A DNA stretch of 64,000 nucleotides from an uncultured Collinsella sp. GTDB lineage: Bacteria; Actinomycetota; Coriobacteriia; Coriobacteriales; Coriobacteriaceae. A program made the translations under genes and the position numbers. Each line of letters opens with the position of its first letter. Position 1 is the first letter of the stretch. The DNA lies in contig CAUFMG010000012.1 in NCBI GenBank assembly GCA_959026725.1, positions 23,310 through 87,309 of the forward strand, given 5' to 3'. A model generated the notes under the pieces. That model searched no databases. It saw only the letters and a program-made list of their open reading frames with translations, and was not told the origin of the DNA. Of this stretch, positions 23,527 to 32,048 are shown in pieces.

Positions 23527-24445
23527 CACGCGTATCCACGTCGACGAGGCGAGGCTCGGGCGTGTCCAAAAGCAGGACCGCTTCGCCACGGGCGTGTTGA
23601 CGGCGATCGTCGCCATCGTCATGCTCATCGTCGTCTCCATGGTGGCCTATATCCTGTTCGAGGGCATCTCGACGCTGTTCCAGCCGGGCTTTCTCACGGA
23701 GCCGTCGCGCGCCAACGGAACGCAGGGCGGCGTGCTCTACCAGCTGTTCGACTCGTTCTACCTGCTGCTGATCACCCTGATCATCTCGGTGCCCATCAGC
23801 CTGGGTGGCGCGGTCTTTTTGGTTGAGTACGCGCCGGACGGACCCATCCGCGACATCGCCTCCACCGCCATCGAGACGTTGTCCTCGCTGCCTTCCATCG
23901 TCGTCGGCATGTTCGGTTTTCTGGTGTTCTCGGTGCAGCTGGGCTGGAAGTACTCCATCATCTCCGGCGCCGTCGCGCTCACCATGTTCAACATCCCCAT
24001 CCTGGTGCGCGTGATCCAGCAGGCGCTCGAGGACGTGCCGCAGGCCCAGCGCGATGCGTGCCTGGCCATGGGCCTCACTCGCTGGGAGGCCACGCTGCAC
24101 ATCCTGATCCCCGAGGCCATGCCTGCCATCGTGACGGGCATCGTGCTTTCGGCCGGTCGCGTGTTTGGCGAGGCCGCAGCACTGCTTTTTACCTCGGGTA
24201 TGAGCTCGCCGGTTCGCCTGAACTTCTTGAGCTTTAACCTGTCGAGCCCCACCTGCGCTTGGAACGTGTTCCGTCCCGGCGAGTCGCTCGCCGTGCACAT
24301 CTACAAGATCTATGGCGAGGGCAGCCCCGAGGCCCAGCAGATTGTCTGGGGCACCGCTGCACTGCTGATGATTTGCGTGCTGCTGTTTAACGTAATCGCC
24401 CGCATTGTGGGCAAGCAACTGGCAAGGAAGATGACGGCCGAATGA
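23519..24445 (+). CDS. pstA: Phosphate ABC transporter permease PstA
   Basis: A 308-residue permease with six transmembrane segments. The motifs are LSSLPSIVVGMFGFLVF and the EAA loop ACLAMGLTRWEATLHILIPEAMPAI. It starts at GTG 23519, inside the end of pstC, and its stop overlaps the ATG of pstB (ATGA), so the three genes form one coupled operon. An insertion around residues 225-255 (SSPVRLNFLSFNLSSPTCAWN) lies between the last transmembrane helices. Confidence 0.95.
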   Translation: MASTRIHVDEARLGRVQKQDRFATGVLTAIVAIVMLIVVSMVAYILFEGISTLFQPGFLTEPSRANGTQGGVLYQLFDSFYLLLITLIISVPISLGGAVFLVEYAPDGPIRDIASTAIETLSSLPSIVVGMFGFLVFSVQLGWKYSIISGAVALTMFNIPILVRVIQQALEDVPQAQRDACLAMGLTRWEATLHILIPEAMPAIVTGIVLSAGRVFGEAAALLFTSGMSSPVRLNFLSFNLSSPTCAWNVFRPGESLAVHIYKIYGEGSPEAQQIVWGTAALLMICVLLFNVIARIVGKQLARKMTAE

Positions 24446-25314
24446 GCGAGATGAATGTAACGCCCGCAACCGAAGCGGCATCGTCCGACACCCGGGACTT
24501 CCTGTCGAGCGTGGGGGAGAGCGAGAAGCGCGTGCGCGTGAGCGGCAAGGCCGTGAGCGACGAGGTTGTGCTCTCCACCAAGGACGTCAACGTGTACTAT
24601 GGCGACCACCATGCACTGCACAATACGTCGCTCGACTTCCACAAGGGCGAGATCACGGCGCTCATCGGGCCTTCGGGCTGCGGTAAGTCGACCTTCTTAC
24701 GCAGCCTCAACCTGATGAATCGCGAGATTCGCGGCTGCCGCGTGGAGGGCGAGATCAACTATCGCGGGCGCAATGTAAACACCAAGACCGAAAACACCTA
24801 CGAGCTGCGCCGTTCCATTGGCATGGTGTTCCAGCAGCCCAACCCGTTCCGCAAGTCCATTCGCGACAACATCACGTTTGCGCCTAAGCGCCACGGCATC
24901 ACCGACCGCGACGAGCTCGACCGCATGGTCGAGGAAAGCCTGCGCGGCGCGGCGCTTTGGGACGAGGTCAAGGACAAGCTCGACAAGAGCGCCTACGCGC
25001 TTTCGGGCGGCCAGCAGCAGCGTCTGTGCATTGCGCGCACGCTGGCGCTCAACCCCGACGTGATCCTGTTTGACGAGCCCTGCTCGGCGCTCGACCCCAT
25101 CTCGACGTTGGCGATCGAGGACCTTATGTCGTCGATTGTGGCCGAGCGCGCCATCGTCATCGTGACGCACAACATGGAGCAGGCGTCGCGTGTGTCCAAC
25201 CGCACGGCGTTCTTCTACATGGGCGATATGGTCGAGTACGACGAGACTGACGAGATTTTCCAACGGCCCAAGGATAAGCGGCTGAATGATTACCTCACCG
25301 GCATGTTCTCCTAG
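24442..25314 (+). CDS. pstB: Phosphate ABC transporter ATPase PstB
   Basis: A 290-residue ATPase energising phosphate import. Walker A is GPSGCGKST, the Q-loop FQQPNPF, the signature LSGGQQQRLCIARTLA and Walker B ILFDEPCSALDP, with the switch His in IVTHNMEQASRV. The first ~40 residues (MSEMNVTPATEAASSD...) are a family-atypical leader before the fold starts at VLSTKDVNVYYG. It is the last gene of pstSCAB; an intrinsic terminator follows at 25371. No phoU follows, unlike in many pst operons. Confidence 0.96.
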   Translation: MSEMNVTPATEAASSDTRDFLSSVGESEKRVRVSGKAVSDEVVLSTKDVNVYYGDHHALHNTSLDFHKGEITALIGPSGCGKSTFLRSLNLMNREIRGCRVEGEINYRGRNVNTKTENTYELRRSIGMVFQQPNPFRKSIRDNITFAPKRHGITDRDELDRMVEESLRGAALWDEVKDKLDKSAYALSGGQQQRLCIARTLALNPDVILFDEPCSALDPISTLAIEDLMSSIVAERAIVIVTHNMEQASRVSNRTAFFYMGDMVEYDETDEIFQRPKDKRLNDYLTGMFS

Positions 25315-25370
25315 TCCGGGACATGCTTGAGGCCCGCGGCGGCCACGGTTGCCGCGGGACTGATTGGAGA

Positions 25371-25406
25371 GGCGGGTCATCTCTTGTGGGAGATGGCCCG
25401 CCTTTT
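25371..25406 (+). terminator. Intrinsic terminator of the pst operon
   Basis: GGCGGG-T-CATCTC pairs with GGAGATG-G-CCCGCC around TTGTG and is followed by TTTT. A second GC-rich inverted repeat (CCCGCGGC...GCCGCGGG, 25332-25357) precedes it. Confidence 0.85.
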
Positions 25407-25423
25407 GCTCTGCGACCGAAACG

Positions 25424-25458
25424 ACCACCACAAAGGGGACAGGCGCCTTCGTGGTGGT
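25424..25458. repeat. ACCACCACAAAGG hairpin repeat, copy 1
   Basis: ACCACCACAAAGG pairs with CCTTCGTGGTGGT around the loop GGACAGGCG. Copy 2, at 38215-38249, is in the opposite orientation with the same loop core (GGACAGG). It lies in the pstB-ABC-F intergenic region. Confidence 0.7.
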
Positions 25459-25518
25459 TTGGGGTGGGGCTCGCTGCTATCATGGACAACGTTGAATTTC
25501 TAAGAAGGAGCAGGGCAT

Positions 25519-27378
25519 ATGGCGATTCTTTTGGGATGCGATTCCGTCAGCCTAGAGTTTCCCACCAAGCATATTTTCGATAGCGTGACGCTCGGCGTGG
25601 GCGAGGGCGACCGCATTGGTATTGTCGGCAAAAACGGCGACGGCAAGTCGACGCTGCTGAGCGTGCTCGCCGGCACGCTGGAGCCCGACGACGGCCGCGT
25701 GACGCACCGTCGCGGCACCACGATTGGTCTGCTCGGCCAAAAGGACCAGCTTGTCGACACCGATACCGTGCATCATGCCGTTGTGGGCGACGCGCCTGAG
25801 TACGAGTGGGCGTCGAGCCCCCGCACGCGCCAGATTCTCGCCGGTCTTATTAGCGATGTGCCCTGGGAGGGCACGGTTGGCGAGCTTTCGGGCGGCCAGC
25901 GCCGTCGCGTGGACCTCGCGCGCCTGCTGATTGGTGACTACGACGTGCTCATGCTCGACGAGCCCACCAACCACCTGGACATGCGCACCATCAACTGGCT
26001 CGCGCGTCACCTTAAGGCCCGCTGGCAGCGCGGTCAGGGCGCCATGCTCGTGGTCACGCACGACCGCTGGTTCTTGGACGAGGTCTGCACCAGCATGTGG
26101 GAGGTCCACGACGGCCAGGTCGATCCCTTCGAGGGCGGCTATTCGGCCTACATCCTGCAGCGCGTAGAGCGCGACCGCATGGCCGCGGTTACCGAGGAGC
26201 GCCGTCGCAACATGGCGCGCAAGGAGCTCGCGTGGCTGAGCCGCGGTGCCCAGGCTCGTTCCACCAAGCCCAAGTTTCGCGTGGATGCCGCTCGTGAGCT
26301 GATCGCCGACGTGCCGCCCGTGCGTGACGAGCTGGAGCTCAAGCGCTTGGCCGTGAGCCGCTTGGGCAAGCAGGTTATCGATGTGGTCGACGTGGATGCC
26401 GGCTATGCCGATACCGACGGCGCGTCCAAGCAGGTGCTCACCGATGTGACCTGGCTCATTGGTGCGGGCGACCGCTATGGCCTTTTGGGCGAGAACGGCG
26501 CCGGTAAGTCGACGCTGCTCGACGTGATCCAGGGCAAGATTGAACCCACGCGCGGCCGCGTGAAGATTGGCCAGACAGTGCGCTTTGGCGTGCTGTCGCA
26601 GCAGCTCGAGGAGCTCAAGCCCTACATGGGCGACACGATCCGCGAGGTGCTCGGCAACTATAAGAAGTACTACGTCATCGACGGCAAGGAGACTTCGCCC
26701 GAGAAGCTCTGCGAGCGTCTGGGCTTTACGACGCAGCAGCTCTGGAGCCGCATCGGCGATCTTTCGGGCGGCCAGCGCCGTCGCCTGTCGCTGTTGCTGA
26801 CGATTCTGGACGAGCCCAACGTGCTCATCCTGGACGAGCCGGGCAACGACCTGGATACCGACATGCTCGCGATTGTCGAGGACCTGCTGGACGGCTGGCC
26901 CGGCACGCTGATCCTGGTGACGCACGACCGCTTTTTGATGGAGCGCGTGACCGACCAGCAGTGGGCGCTGCTCGACGGCCACCTGACGCATATGCCCGGT
27001 GGCGTGGACCAGTACCTGCGCCTGTGCAACGCTACCGCCGAGGGCGAGCCCGTGGGCGCGCCGAGCGCCAAGACCGGCACGTTCGACACCGGTGCCGCGG
27101 CAGCTGCGGCCGAAAAGCCCAAGTCGAGCGGTCAGCCCAACGGCCTGTCCAACGCCGAGCGCCAGAAGCTCCGCCGCGAGGTGAGTTCGCTCGAGCGCAA
27201 GATGGAGACGCAGCGCACCCGCGTTGAGGAGGCCGAGGCAGCAATGGCCCAAGTCGATCCCACCAACTACACGGCGCTCGGCGAGCAGCAGGCAAAGATC
27301 GACGAGGCTCACGCTGCCATGGACGAGCTGGAGATGACGTGGCTCGAGGCGAGCGAAAAGCTCGAGGGCGAGGAGTAG
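25519..27378 (+). CDS. ABC-F family ATP-binding protein (Uup-like)
   Basis: A 619-residue soluble protein with two ABC ATPase domains in one chain and no membrane segment. Walker A motifs are GKNGDGKST and GENGAGKST. Signatures are LSGGQRRRVDLARLL and LSGGQRRRLSLLLTI, with Walker B LMLDEPTNHLD and LILDEPGNDLD. The linker is Arg/Lys-rich (RRRNMARKELAWLSRGAQ), and a C-terminal coiled coil (SSLERKMETQRTRVEEAEAA) matches Uup. Such proteins act on ribosomes or nucleic acids rather than transport. AAGGAG precedes ATG 25519. It is followed seven bases later by a HAD phosphatase gene, so the two are cotranscribed. Confidence 0.92.
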   Translation: MAILLGCDSVSLEFPTKHIFDSVTLGVGEGDRIGIVGKNGDGKSTLLSVLAGTLEPDDGRVTHRRGTTIGLLGQKDQLVDTDTVHHAVVGDAPEYEWASSPRTRQILAGLISDVPWEGTVGELSGGQRRRVDLARLLIGDYDVLMLDEPTNHLDMRTINWLARHLKARWQRGQGAMLVVTHDRWFLDEVCTSMWEVHDGQVDPFEGGYSAYILQRVERDRMAAVTEERRRNMARKELAWLSRGAQARSTKPKFRVDAARELIADVPPVRDELELKRLAVSRLGKQVIDVVDVDAGYADTDGASKQVLTDVTWLIGAGDRYGLLGENGAGKSTLLDVIQGKIEPTRGRVKIGQTVRFGVLSQQLEELKPYMGDTIREVLGNYKKYYVIDGKETSPEKLCERLGFTTQQLWSRIGDLSGGQRRRLSLLLTILDEPNVLILDEPGNDLDTDMLAIVEDLLDGWPGTLILVTHDRFLMERVTDQQWALLDGHLTHMPGGVDQYLRLCNATAEGEPVGAPSAKTGTFDTGAAAAAAEKPKSSGQPNGLSNAERQKLRREVSSLERKMETQRTRVEEAEAAMAQVDPTNYTALGEQQAKIDEAHAAMDELEMTWLEASEKLEGEE

Positions 27379-27384
27379 GCGAGA

Positions 27385-28155
27385 ATGATCAAAGCCGCGT
27401 TTTTCGATATCGACGGCACGCTGCTGAGCTTTAAGACCCACCGGATTCCGGCGTCGGCGCAGCAGGTGCTCGACAGCTTTCACGAGCAGGGGATTGCGTG
27501 CGTGATCGCCACGGGCCGTCCGACCTACCAGATGCCGGACTGGCTGTTCGACCTGGGCTGGGATGCGTACATTACGCTCTCGGGCCAGCACTGCTTTGAT
27601 GCCGAGGGGGTTTATCGCAGCTGCCCGATCGATTCGGACGACGTCGCGGTGATTGTGGACCAGGTGGCGCAGGGGCGCTACGACTCGCTGTGCATGCAGG
27701 GCGAGAACTCGTTTGTGAACCGCCTGTCCGAGCGCGTGGTGACGGCTGGCAGCAACGCGGGAATCGTCTACCACGAGGAGCCGTTTGAGCACGCCTTTGA
27801 CGCACCGGTCTACCAGTTTTGCGCCTTTGTGGACCCGGTCGACGAGCATATCGTGACCGACGCCGTGTCGCATTCGCTCACCACGCGCTGGTGCGACCTG
27901 TTCTGCGACATTATTCCCGCTAACGGCGGCAAGGACCTGGGCGTGGCGGCGACGCTCGAGCGCCTGGGCATCGACGCGAGTGAAGCGATTGCCTTTGGCG
28001 ACGGCGAGAACGACCTGTCGATGTTCTCGGCCGTGGGCACAAGTGTGGCCATGGGCAACGCGCAGGACACGGTGAAAGCTGCGGCGACCTACGTGACGAC
28101 CGCCGTGGACGACGATGGGATCTACAACGCCGCGAAGTACTTTGGACTGCTATAG
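27385..28155 (+). CDS. Cof-type HAD-IIB phosphatase
   Basis: A 256-residue HAD hydrolase of the Cof subfamily. Motif I is FFDIDGTLLSF, motif II IATGRP, and motifs III/IV are NGGKDLGVAATLERLGI and FGDGENDLSMFSAVG. The C2-type cap lies between residues ~85 and ~185. Members dephosphorylate sugar phosphates, nucleotides or cofactors; the substrate here is not predictable. It begins seven bases after the ABC-F stop and so shares its transcript. Confidence 0.9.
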   Translation: MIKAAFFDIDGTLLSFKTHRIPASAQQVLDSFHEQGIACVIATGRPTYQMPDWLFDLGWDAYITLSGQHCFDAEGVYRSCPIDSDDVAVIVDQVAQGRYDSLCMQGENSFVNRLSERVVTAGSNAGIVYHEEPFEHAFDAPVYQFCAFVDPVDEHIVTDAVSHSLTTRWCDLFCDIIPANGGKDLGVAATLERLGIDASEAIAFGDGENDLSMFSAVGTSVAMGNAQDTVKAAATYVTTAVDDDGIYNAAKYFGLL

Positions 28156-28233
28156 CTGCGGCTCGGCACTTGGGGTCACTCCTTGCGGGGCGTGTTCCCA
28201 TTTTGTTTTCGTCCCGCACGTTTTGTGAAACAC

Positions 28234-28313
28234 GGCTAACTTTTAGACAAAGTAGTAAGACATGGGCAACTTTTGCGGTAAAGTTAGCCGTGGAAAGTAT
28301 CCAAAGGCTAACT
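28234..28313. promoter_or_regulatory. Three GGCTAACT boxes upstream of the DtxR-like gene
   Basis: GGCTAACT occurs at 28234-28241 and 28306-28313, and its complement AGTTAGCC at 28282-28289. The extended arms CACGGCTAACTTT and AAAGTTAGCCGTG form a 13-bp inverted repeat. The boxes resemble half-sites of DtxR/MntR operators and lie just before the regulator start, consistent with autoregulation. Confidence 0.5.
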
Positions 28314-28337
28314 AGCAATCATCGCGAAAGGCGGCCC

Positions 28338-28727
28338 ATGGCCCTACGTGAATCCGGAGAAGACTATCTCGAATCGATCTACGTTCTGTCGGAACGTCAG
28401 GGCATCGTGCGCTCGATCGACGTTGCGGAGCACCTCGGCGTAACCAAGGCGAGCGTTTCCAAGGCCATGGCGACGTTGGAAAGCAACGGCTATGTCGAAA
28501 TGGGCAAGCGCGACGTTCATCTGACGGAGCGTGGTCTGGAGGTCGCGCGCCAAATGTGGGAGCGTCACTGCTTTTTCGTGGGGCTGCTAGAGGATGCGGG
28601 TGTTTCGGCTGAGGTCGCGTCGCAAGAGGGCTGCCACATGGAGCACTGCCTGAGTGAGGAGAGCTTTGAAAAGCTAAGGGCGATGCTGGGACGGGAAGAT
28701 GCGGCGGGCCCAACAACGGAAGCCTAA
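28338..28727 (+). CDS. DtxR/MntR-family metal-dependent repressor
   Basis: A 129-residue regulator. An N-terminal winged helix (ALRESGEDYLESIYVLSERQGIVRSIDVAEHLGVTKASVSKA in pieces) is followed by the metal-binding and dimerisation region with HCFFVGLL, EVASQEGCHMEHCLSEES. Those Glu/Cys/His residues are the expected ligands for Fe or Mn. It lacks the C-terminal SH3-like domain, so it resembles MntR rather than DtxR/IdeR. GAAAGGCGG precedes ATG 28338. Three GGCTAACT boxes lie upstream. Its targets in the window may include the His-rich exporter at 34996 (see its upstream site). Confidence 0.88.
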   Translation: MALRESGEDYLESIYVLSERQGIVRSIDVAEHLGVTKASVSKAMATLESNGYVEMGKRDVHLTERGLEVARQMWERHCFFVGLLEDAGVSAEVASQEGCHMEHCLSEESFEKLRAMLGREDAAGPTTEA

Positions 28728-28873
28728 CTGACTTACAGTGGCGCGGAGTTCGCGCAAAGCGCGAACCAGCGACCGGGACCAGTAGCCCCGCCAACCAAGT
28801 CCAACTCAGACAAGGAACCCCGCCAGCAAGCGATGCCCAAGAACCTTCAGCTGTGTCAATGCAGGCCGGGACC

Positions 28874-28980
28874 GGGCTTGGTTTTGAAAACACTCCGCAG
28901 CGCGAGGCCCGTCTTTCCGTTGCTCCGCAGGAGCAGGAAAGACGGGCCTCATGCGCGAGGACGTTTTCAAAACCAAGCCC
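28874..28980. terminator. Large near-perfect inverted repeat between convergent genes
   Basis: Two nested perfect arms: GGGCTTGGTTTTGAAAAC (28874-28891) with its complement (28963-28980), and GAGGCCCGTCTTTCC (28904-28918) with its complement (28936-28950). A terminal hairpin TGCTCC/GGAGCA lies inside. It separates the convergent dtxR-like and P-type ATPase genes and probably terminates both. Confidence 0.7.
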
Positions 28981-29006
28981 GGCCCCGACCGGAGGGACCA
29001 CGAGTG

Positions 29007-30959
29007 CTACAGGTTCTTGACACCCATCGCGCGCATGGCGTTCAGGATGGCGATGATCGCCACGCCTACGTCGCCGAACACGGCAAGCCACATGTTGGCG
29101 ATGCCCAGCGCTGCCAGCACAAGGATCAGCAGCTTAACGCCCAGCGCAAAGATGATGTTCTGCCAGACGATCGTCATGGTCTTGCGTGCCACGCGGATCG
29201 CGCGGGAAATGTTGGACGGCTTGTCGTCCATGAGCACGACATCGGCGGCCTCGATCGCAGCGTCAGAACCCATAGCGCCCATGGCAATGCCCACATCGGC
29301 GCGCGTAAGCACGGGCGCATCGTTGATGCCGTCGCCCACAAAGGCGAGCTTGCCCTTGCCACTCTCGGTTGCAAGCAGCGCCTCGACGCGCTCGACCTTA
29401 TCGCCCGGCAGCAGCTGCGCGTGGAACTCGTCGAGACTGAGTTGCTTGGCCACAGACGCCGCAACCTCCTCGCGGTCGCCCGTGAGCATGACGGTGCGCT
29501 TGACACCGGCGGCGTGCAGGTCGCGAATCGTTTGCTCAGCATCGGCCTTGACGGTGTCTGCAATCACGATGTGGCCGGCGTACACGCCGTCAACGAGCAC
29601 ATGCAGAATCGTTCCGACGACCTCGCAATCGGGCGCTTCGACTCCGGCCGCGGCGAGCATCTTTGCGTTGCCAACGACGACGTGCTTGCCGTCGATGGTT
29701 GCCGTCACGCCATGGCCCGCGTCGTTGGCGGAGTTGCTAACGCGCTTGGGGTCGACCTCGCCCTGGTAGGCGACACGTACGGACTGCGCGATGGGGTGAT
29801 CGGAGAACGACTCAGCAAGGGCTGCGACTTCGAGCAACGACTGCTCGGTATAGCCGGCCTCGGGGTGTACCGCGACCACCGAGAACGTGCCGTTGGTGAG
29901 GGTGCCCGTCTTGTCAAAGACGACGGTGTCCACGTCGGCGAGCGTCTCGAGGTAGTTAGAACCCTTGATGAGAACGCCCAGCTTGGATGCGCCGCCGATG
30001 CCGCCAAAGAAACTAAGCGGCACGCTGATCACCAACGCGCACGGGCAGCTGACGACCAAGAAGGTCAGGCCGCGCAGAATCCAGTCGGACCAGGCACCGG
30101 TGACCAGGCCACCGCCGAGCGCGAGCACCGCGGCAGCGCCGGTGACGGCGGGCGTGTAGATGCGGGCAAAGCGCGTGATGAAGTTCTCGGTGCGTGCCTT
30201 CTTTTCGCTGGCATTCTCCACGAGCTCCAGGACGCGTGCGACGGTGGACTCGCCAAAGGGCTTGGTGGTGCGCACGTGGATGAGCCCCGTCATGTTGATG
30301 CAGCCGCTGATGATATCGTCTCCGGTTTTGGCCGGGCGGGGGACCGACTCACCGGTAAGGGCGGCGGTGTCGAGCTGGGTTTCGCCCTCGACGATGATGC
30401 CGTCGATAGGCACGCGCTCGCCGGGCTTGACCACGATCACGGTGCCGACCGCGATGTCATCGGGGAAGACCTGCTCGAGTGTGCCGTCGGGCTGCTCGAC
30501 GTTAGCGTAGTCGGGCGCGATGTCCATCATGGCACTGATCGACTTGCGGCTCTTGCCCACGGCGTACGCCTGAAACAGCTCGCCGACCTGGTAGAACAGC
30601 ATGACGGCGGCGCCTTCGGCCATGTGCGGGTCGGTATCGGGGAAGAGCACCATGGCAAACGCGCCGATGGTCGCGACGGCCATGAGGAAGCTCTCGTCGA
30701 AGGCCTTGCCGCGGCGGATGTTGTTGAACGCCTTCTGGAGCACGTCGTAGCCGGCAATCAAAAACGGCACGAGGAACAGCACGAAGCTGGCGTAGATGTC
30801 ACCCGGGGTACCGAATGCGGCGGTAAGGGCATCGAGTTCGTCGAGGGCATACACCACCGCAAAAATGCCCAGTGCTACCAGGATGCGGTTGCGCTTATGC
30901 TCGAGTGATTCTTTTTTCTTGCGCTTCTTCTTTTTCTTTTTGGGGTCGGCGGTGGCCAT
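29007..30959 (-). CDS. P1B-type heavy-metal-transporting ATPase
   Basis: A 650-residue metal efflux ATPase of the ZntA/CadA type. The start at 30959 has GGGAGG nine bases upstream; a longer frame is not supported. It begins with a poly-lysine stretch (PKKKKKKRKKK) instead of a metal-binding domain, which is supplied by the separate HMA protein encoded upstream. The key motifs are the transmembrane metal site SCPCALV, phosphorylation site DKTGTLTN, the actuator TGES, SDHPIAQS, and the hinge GDGINDAPVL. CPC plus downstream architecture suggests Zn2+/Cd2+/Pb2+ export. It is the third gene of arsR-HMA-ATPase, with its own operator-like palindrome directly upstream. Confidence 0.92.
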   Translation of the reverse strand: MATADPKKKKKKRKKKESLEHKRNRILVALGIFAVVYALDELDALTAAFGTPGDIYASFVLFLVPFLIAGYDVLQKAFNNIRRGKAFDESFLMAVATIGAFAMVLFPDTDPHMAEGAAVMLFYQVGELFQAYAVGKSRKSISAMMDIAPDYANVEQPDGTLEQVFPDDIAVGTVIVVKPGERVPIDGIIVEGETQLDTAALTGESVPRPAKTGDDIISGCINMTGLIHVRTTKPFGESTVARVLELVENASEKKARTENFITRFARIYTPAVTGAAAVLALGGGLVTGAWSDWILRGLTFLVVSCPCALVISVPLSFFGGIGGASKLGVLIKGSNYLETLADVDTVVFDKTGTLTNGTFSVVAVHPEAGYTEQSLLEVAALAESFSDHPIAQSVRVAYQGEVDPKRVSNSANDAGHGVTATIDGKHVVVGNAKMLAAAGVEAPDCEVVGTILHVLVDGVYAGHIVIADTVKADAEQTIRDLHAAGVKRTVMLTGDREEVAASVAKQLSLDEFHAQLLPGDKVERVEALLATESGKGKLAFVGDGINDAPVLTRADVGIAMGAMGSDAAIEAADVVLMDDKPSNISRAIRVARKTMTIVWQNIIFALGVKLLILVLAALGIANMWLAVFGDVGVAIIAILNAMRAMGVKNL

Positions 30960-30982
30960 GACTCGTATCCTCCCATTTGAAT

Positions 30983-31003
30983 GTATGAACACCCGCTCAT
31001 ATA
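30983..31003. promoter_or_regulatory. ArsR/SmtB-type operator, copy 3 (before the ATPase)
   Basis: The sequence reads TATGAACA-N5-TCATATA with one flanking mismatch, the same palindrome as the two sites upstream of arsR. It lies between the HMA and ATPase genes, 24 bp from the ATPase start. Confidence 0.65.
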
Positions 31004-31059
31004 ATTTCGCGAGCAAAGGCCGCGGCAAGCGCGGCCTTGCGGGTTGGCGTAAACTTGGG

Positions 31060-31278
31060 CTAGAGAATGATCTCGCAGTCCGGCTCGGCGTCGGCGGTGA
31101 ACTCCACAACGCGGTCGAGGACCTCGTCGAACTCGGCTTCATCGGCCTCGAGCGTCAGCTTCTGGGTCATAAAGTTGACGGACACGGATTTGACGCCCTC
31201 GAGCTTGGCCAGCTCGTCCTGAAGCTCGCGCGCACAGTTGGCGCAGTCGATCTCATCGAGCTTAAACTGCTTTTTCAT
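31060..31278 (-). CDS. Heavy-metal-associated (HMA) domain protein
   Basis: A 72-residue single-domain protein of ferredoxin-like fold. The metal-binding motif reads DCANCARELQ (CxxC), and the second half KSVSVNFMTQKLTLEADEAE fits the HMA beta-alpha-beta pattern. It probably acts as a detached N-terminal domain or metallochaperone for the ATPase encoded 100 bp downstream, which lacks its own HMA domain. GGAAAGGA precedes ATG 31278. Acidic residues at the C terminus (AEPDCEIIL) include a third cysteine. Confidence 0.9.
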   Translation of the reverse strand: MKKQFKLDEIDCANCARELQDELAKLEGVKSVSVNFMTQKLTLEADEAEFDEVLDRVVEFTADAEPDCEIIL

Positions 31279-31341
31279 GGTGGGTTCCTTTCCCTGTATT
31301 TGCGGCTTGGGTGCAGGCCGCGCTGGTACCGTGGTTGGCTG

Positions 31342-31707
31342 CTATTCGCAGATGTGGCTCATGCCCTGGTTGAGCATGGTGTAGACGTGGTCGTCGGCGA
31401 GCGAGTAGAGGATATTGCGCCCGTCGCGCCGGAATTTAACCAGGTGCGACTGCTTGAGTGTGCGCAGCTGGTGCGATACTGCCGACTGCGAGGTTTCGGT
31501 CGCTTCGGCGATGTCTGCCACGCAGAGCTCGCGGCCCATGAGGGCGTAAAGGATCTTGATACGCGTGGTGTCGCTGAAGACCTTGAACAGGTCGGCGAGG
31601 TCGTAGAGAAGTTCCTCGTCGGGAAGGTCCTCGGGCGAGCAGGTGGTGGGGATCGCGGGTTCGGTGGCCTCGATGTCGGGTTTCGTTTCATCAACGCGGA
31701 TGCTCAT
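31342..31707 (-). CDS. ArsR/SmtB-family metal-responsive repressor
   Basis: A 121-residue winged-helix repressor. The wHTH core is LADLFKVFSDTTRIKILYALMGRELCVADIAEATETSQSAVSHQLRTLKQ (shown by its pieces FKVFSDTTRIKIL, ELCVADIA and SAVSHQLRTL), with wing KFRRDGRNILYSL. The ELCVAD motif and the C-terminal helix (DDHVYTMLNQGMSHICE, with Asp/His ligands of an alpha-5 site) point to a Zn/Cd-type sensor such as CzrA/SmtB. It heads the efflux operon and should repress it by binding the palindromes at 31721 and 31756 until metal is in excess. Confidence 0.92.
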   Translation of the reverse strand: MSIRVDETKPDIEATEPAIPTTCSPEDLPDEELLYDLADLFKVFSDTTRIKILYALMGRELCVADIAEATETSQSAVSHQLRTLKQSHLVKFRRDGRNILYSLADDHVYTMLNQGMSHICE

Positions 31708-31720
31708 TGCAATATCCTTT

Positions 31721-31742
31721 CATATGAACATGCGCTCATATA
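31721..31742. promoter_or_regulatory. ArsR/SmtB-type operator, copy 1
   Basis: CATATGAACATGCGCTCATATA, read as TATGAACA-N4-TCATATA-like arms, matches the 12-2-12 operator of ArsR/SmtB repressors. It lies 14 bases upstream of the arsR start. Confidence 0.75.
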
Positions 31743-31755
31743 ACTTGCTTTCGAT

Positions 31756-31776
31756 TATATGAGTGTATGTTCATAT
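31756..31776. promoter_or_regulatory. ArsR/SmtB-type operator, copy 2
   Basis: TATATGAGTGTATGTTCATA is the same palindrome in the opposite orientation, 14 bp beyond copy 1. The pair brackets the probable promoter of arsR. The rest of the 389-bp gap to 32096 is AT-richer, holds one copy of the GGCCGAA repeat (32049-32077) and shows no convincing gene. Confidence 0.7.
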
Positions 31777-32048
31777 GTCAATACAATTTGCGTTAATTTC
31801 GATGACTGCTTGCCGCTTCTGCGATTTTCTGTGGGTTGGGAGACATCGACGCAATGCTCGCCAACATATTTCGAGATGTTCGGCTAGCATGCTAAGAAAG
31901 CCACCTTGAGAAGCATTAGAACTGTTCATATTTGTACTTTATCGTGTCAAATACCGCGAGAATCAGTTCTTCCTCTACGGGAGTTTCTGCAGAATCAGTT
32001 TTATCTAAAGTTATATTGAGCATTGCTGCAGCCAATCTGGCACATCGG

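Noticed and set aside
25552..27873. 773-codon minus-strand frame opposite the ABC-F and Cof genes
   Set aside because: Antisense shadow of two clear genes in high-GC DNA; composition (Val/His/Leu/Arg rich) is typical of such shadows.
28833..30908. 691-codon plus-strand frame opposite the P-type ATPase
   Set aside because: Antisense shadow; the ATPase on the minus strand has all catalytic motifs.
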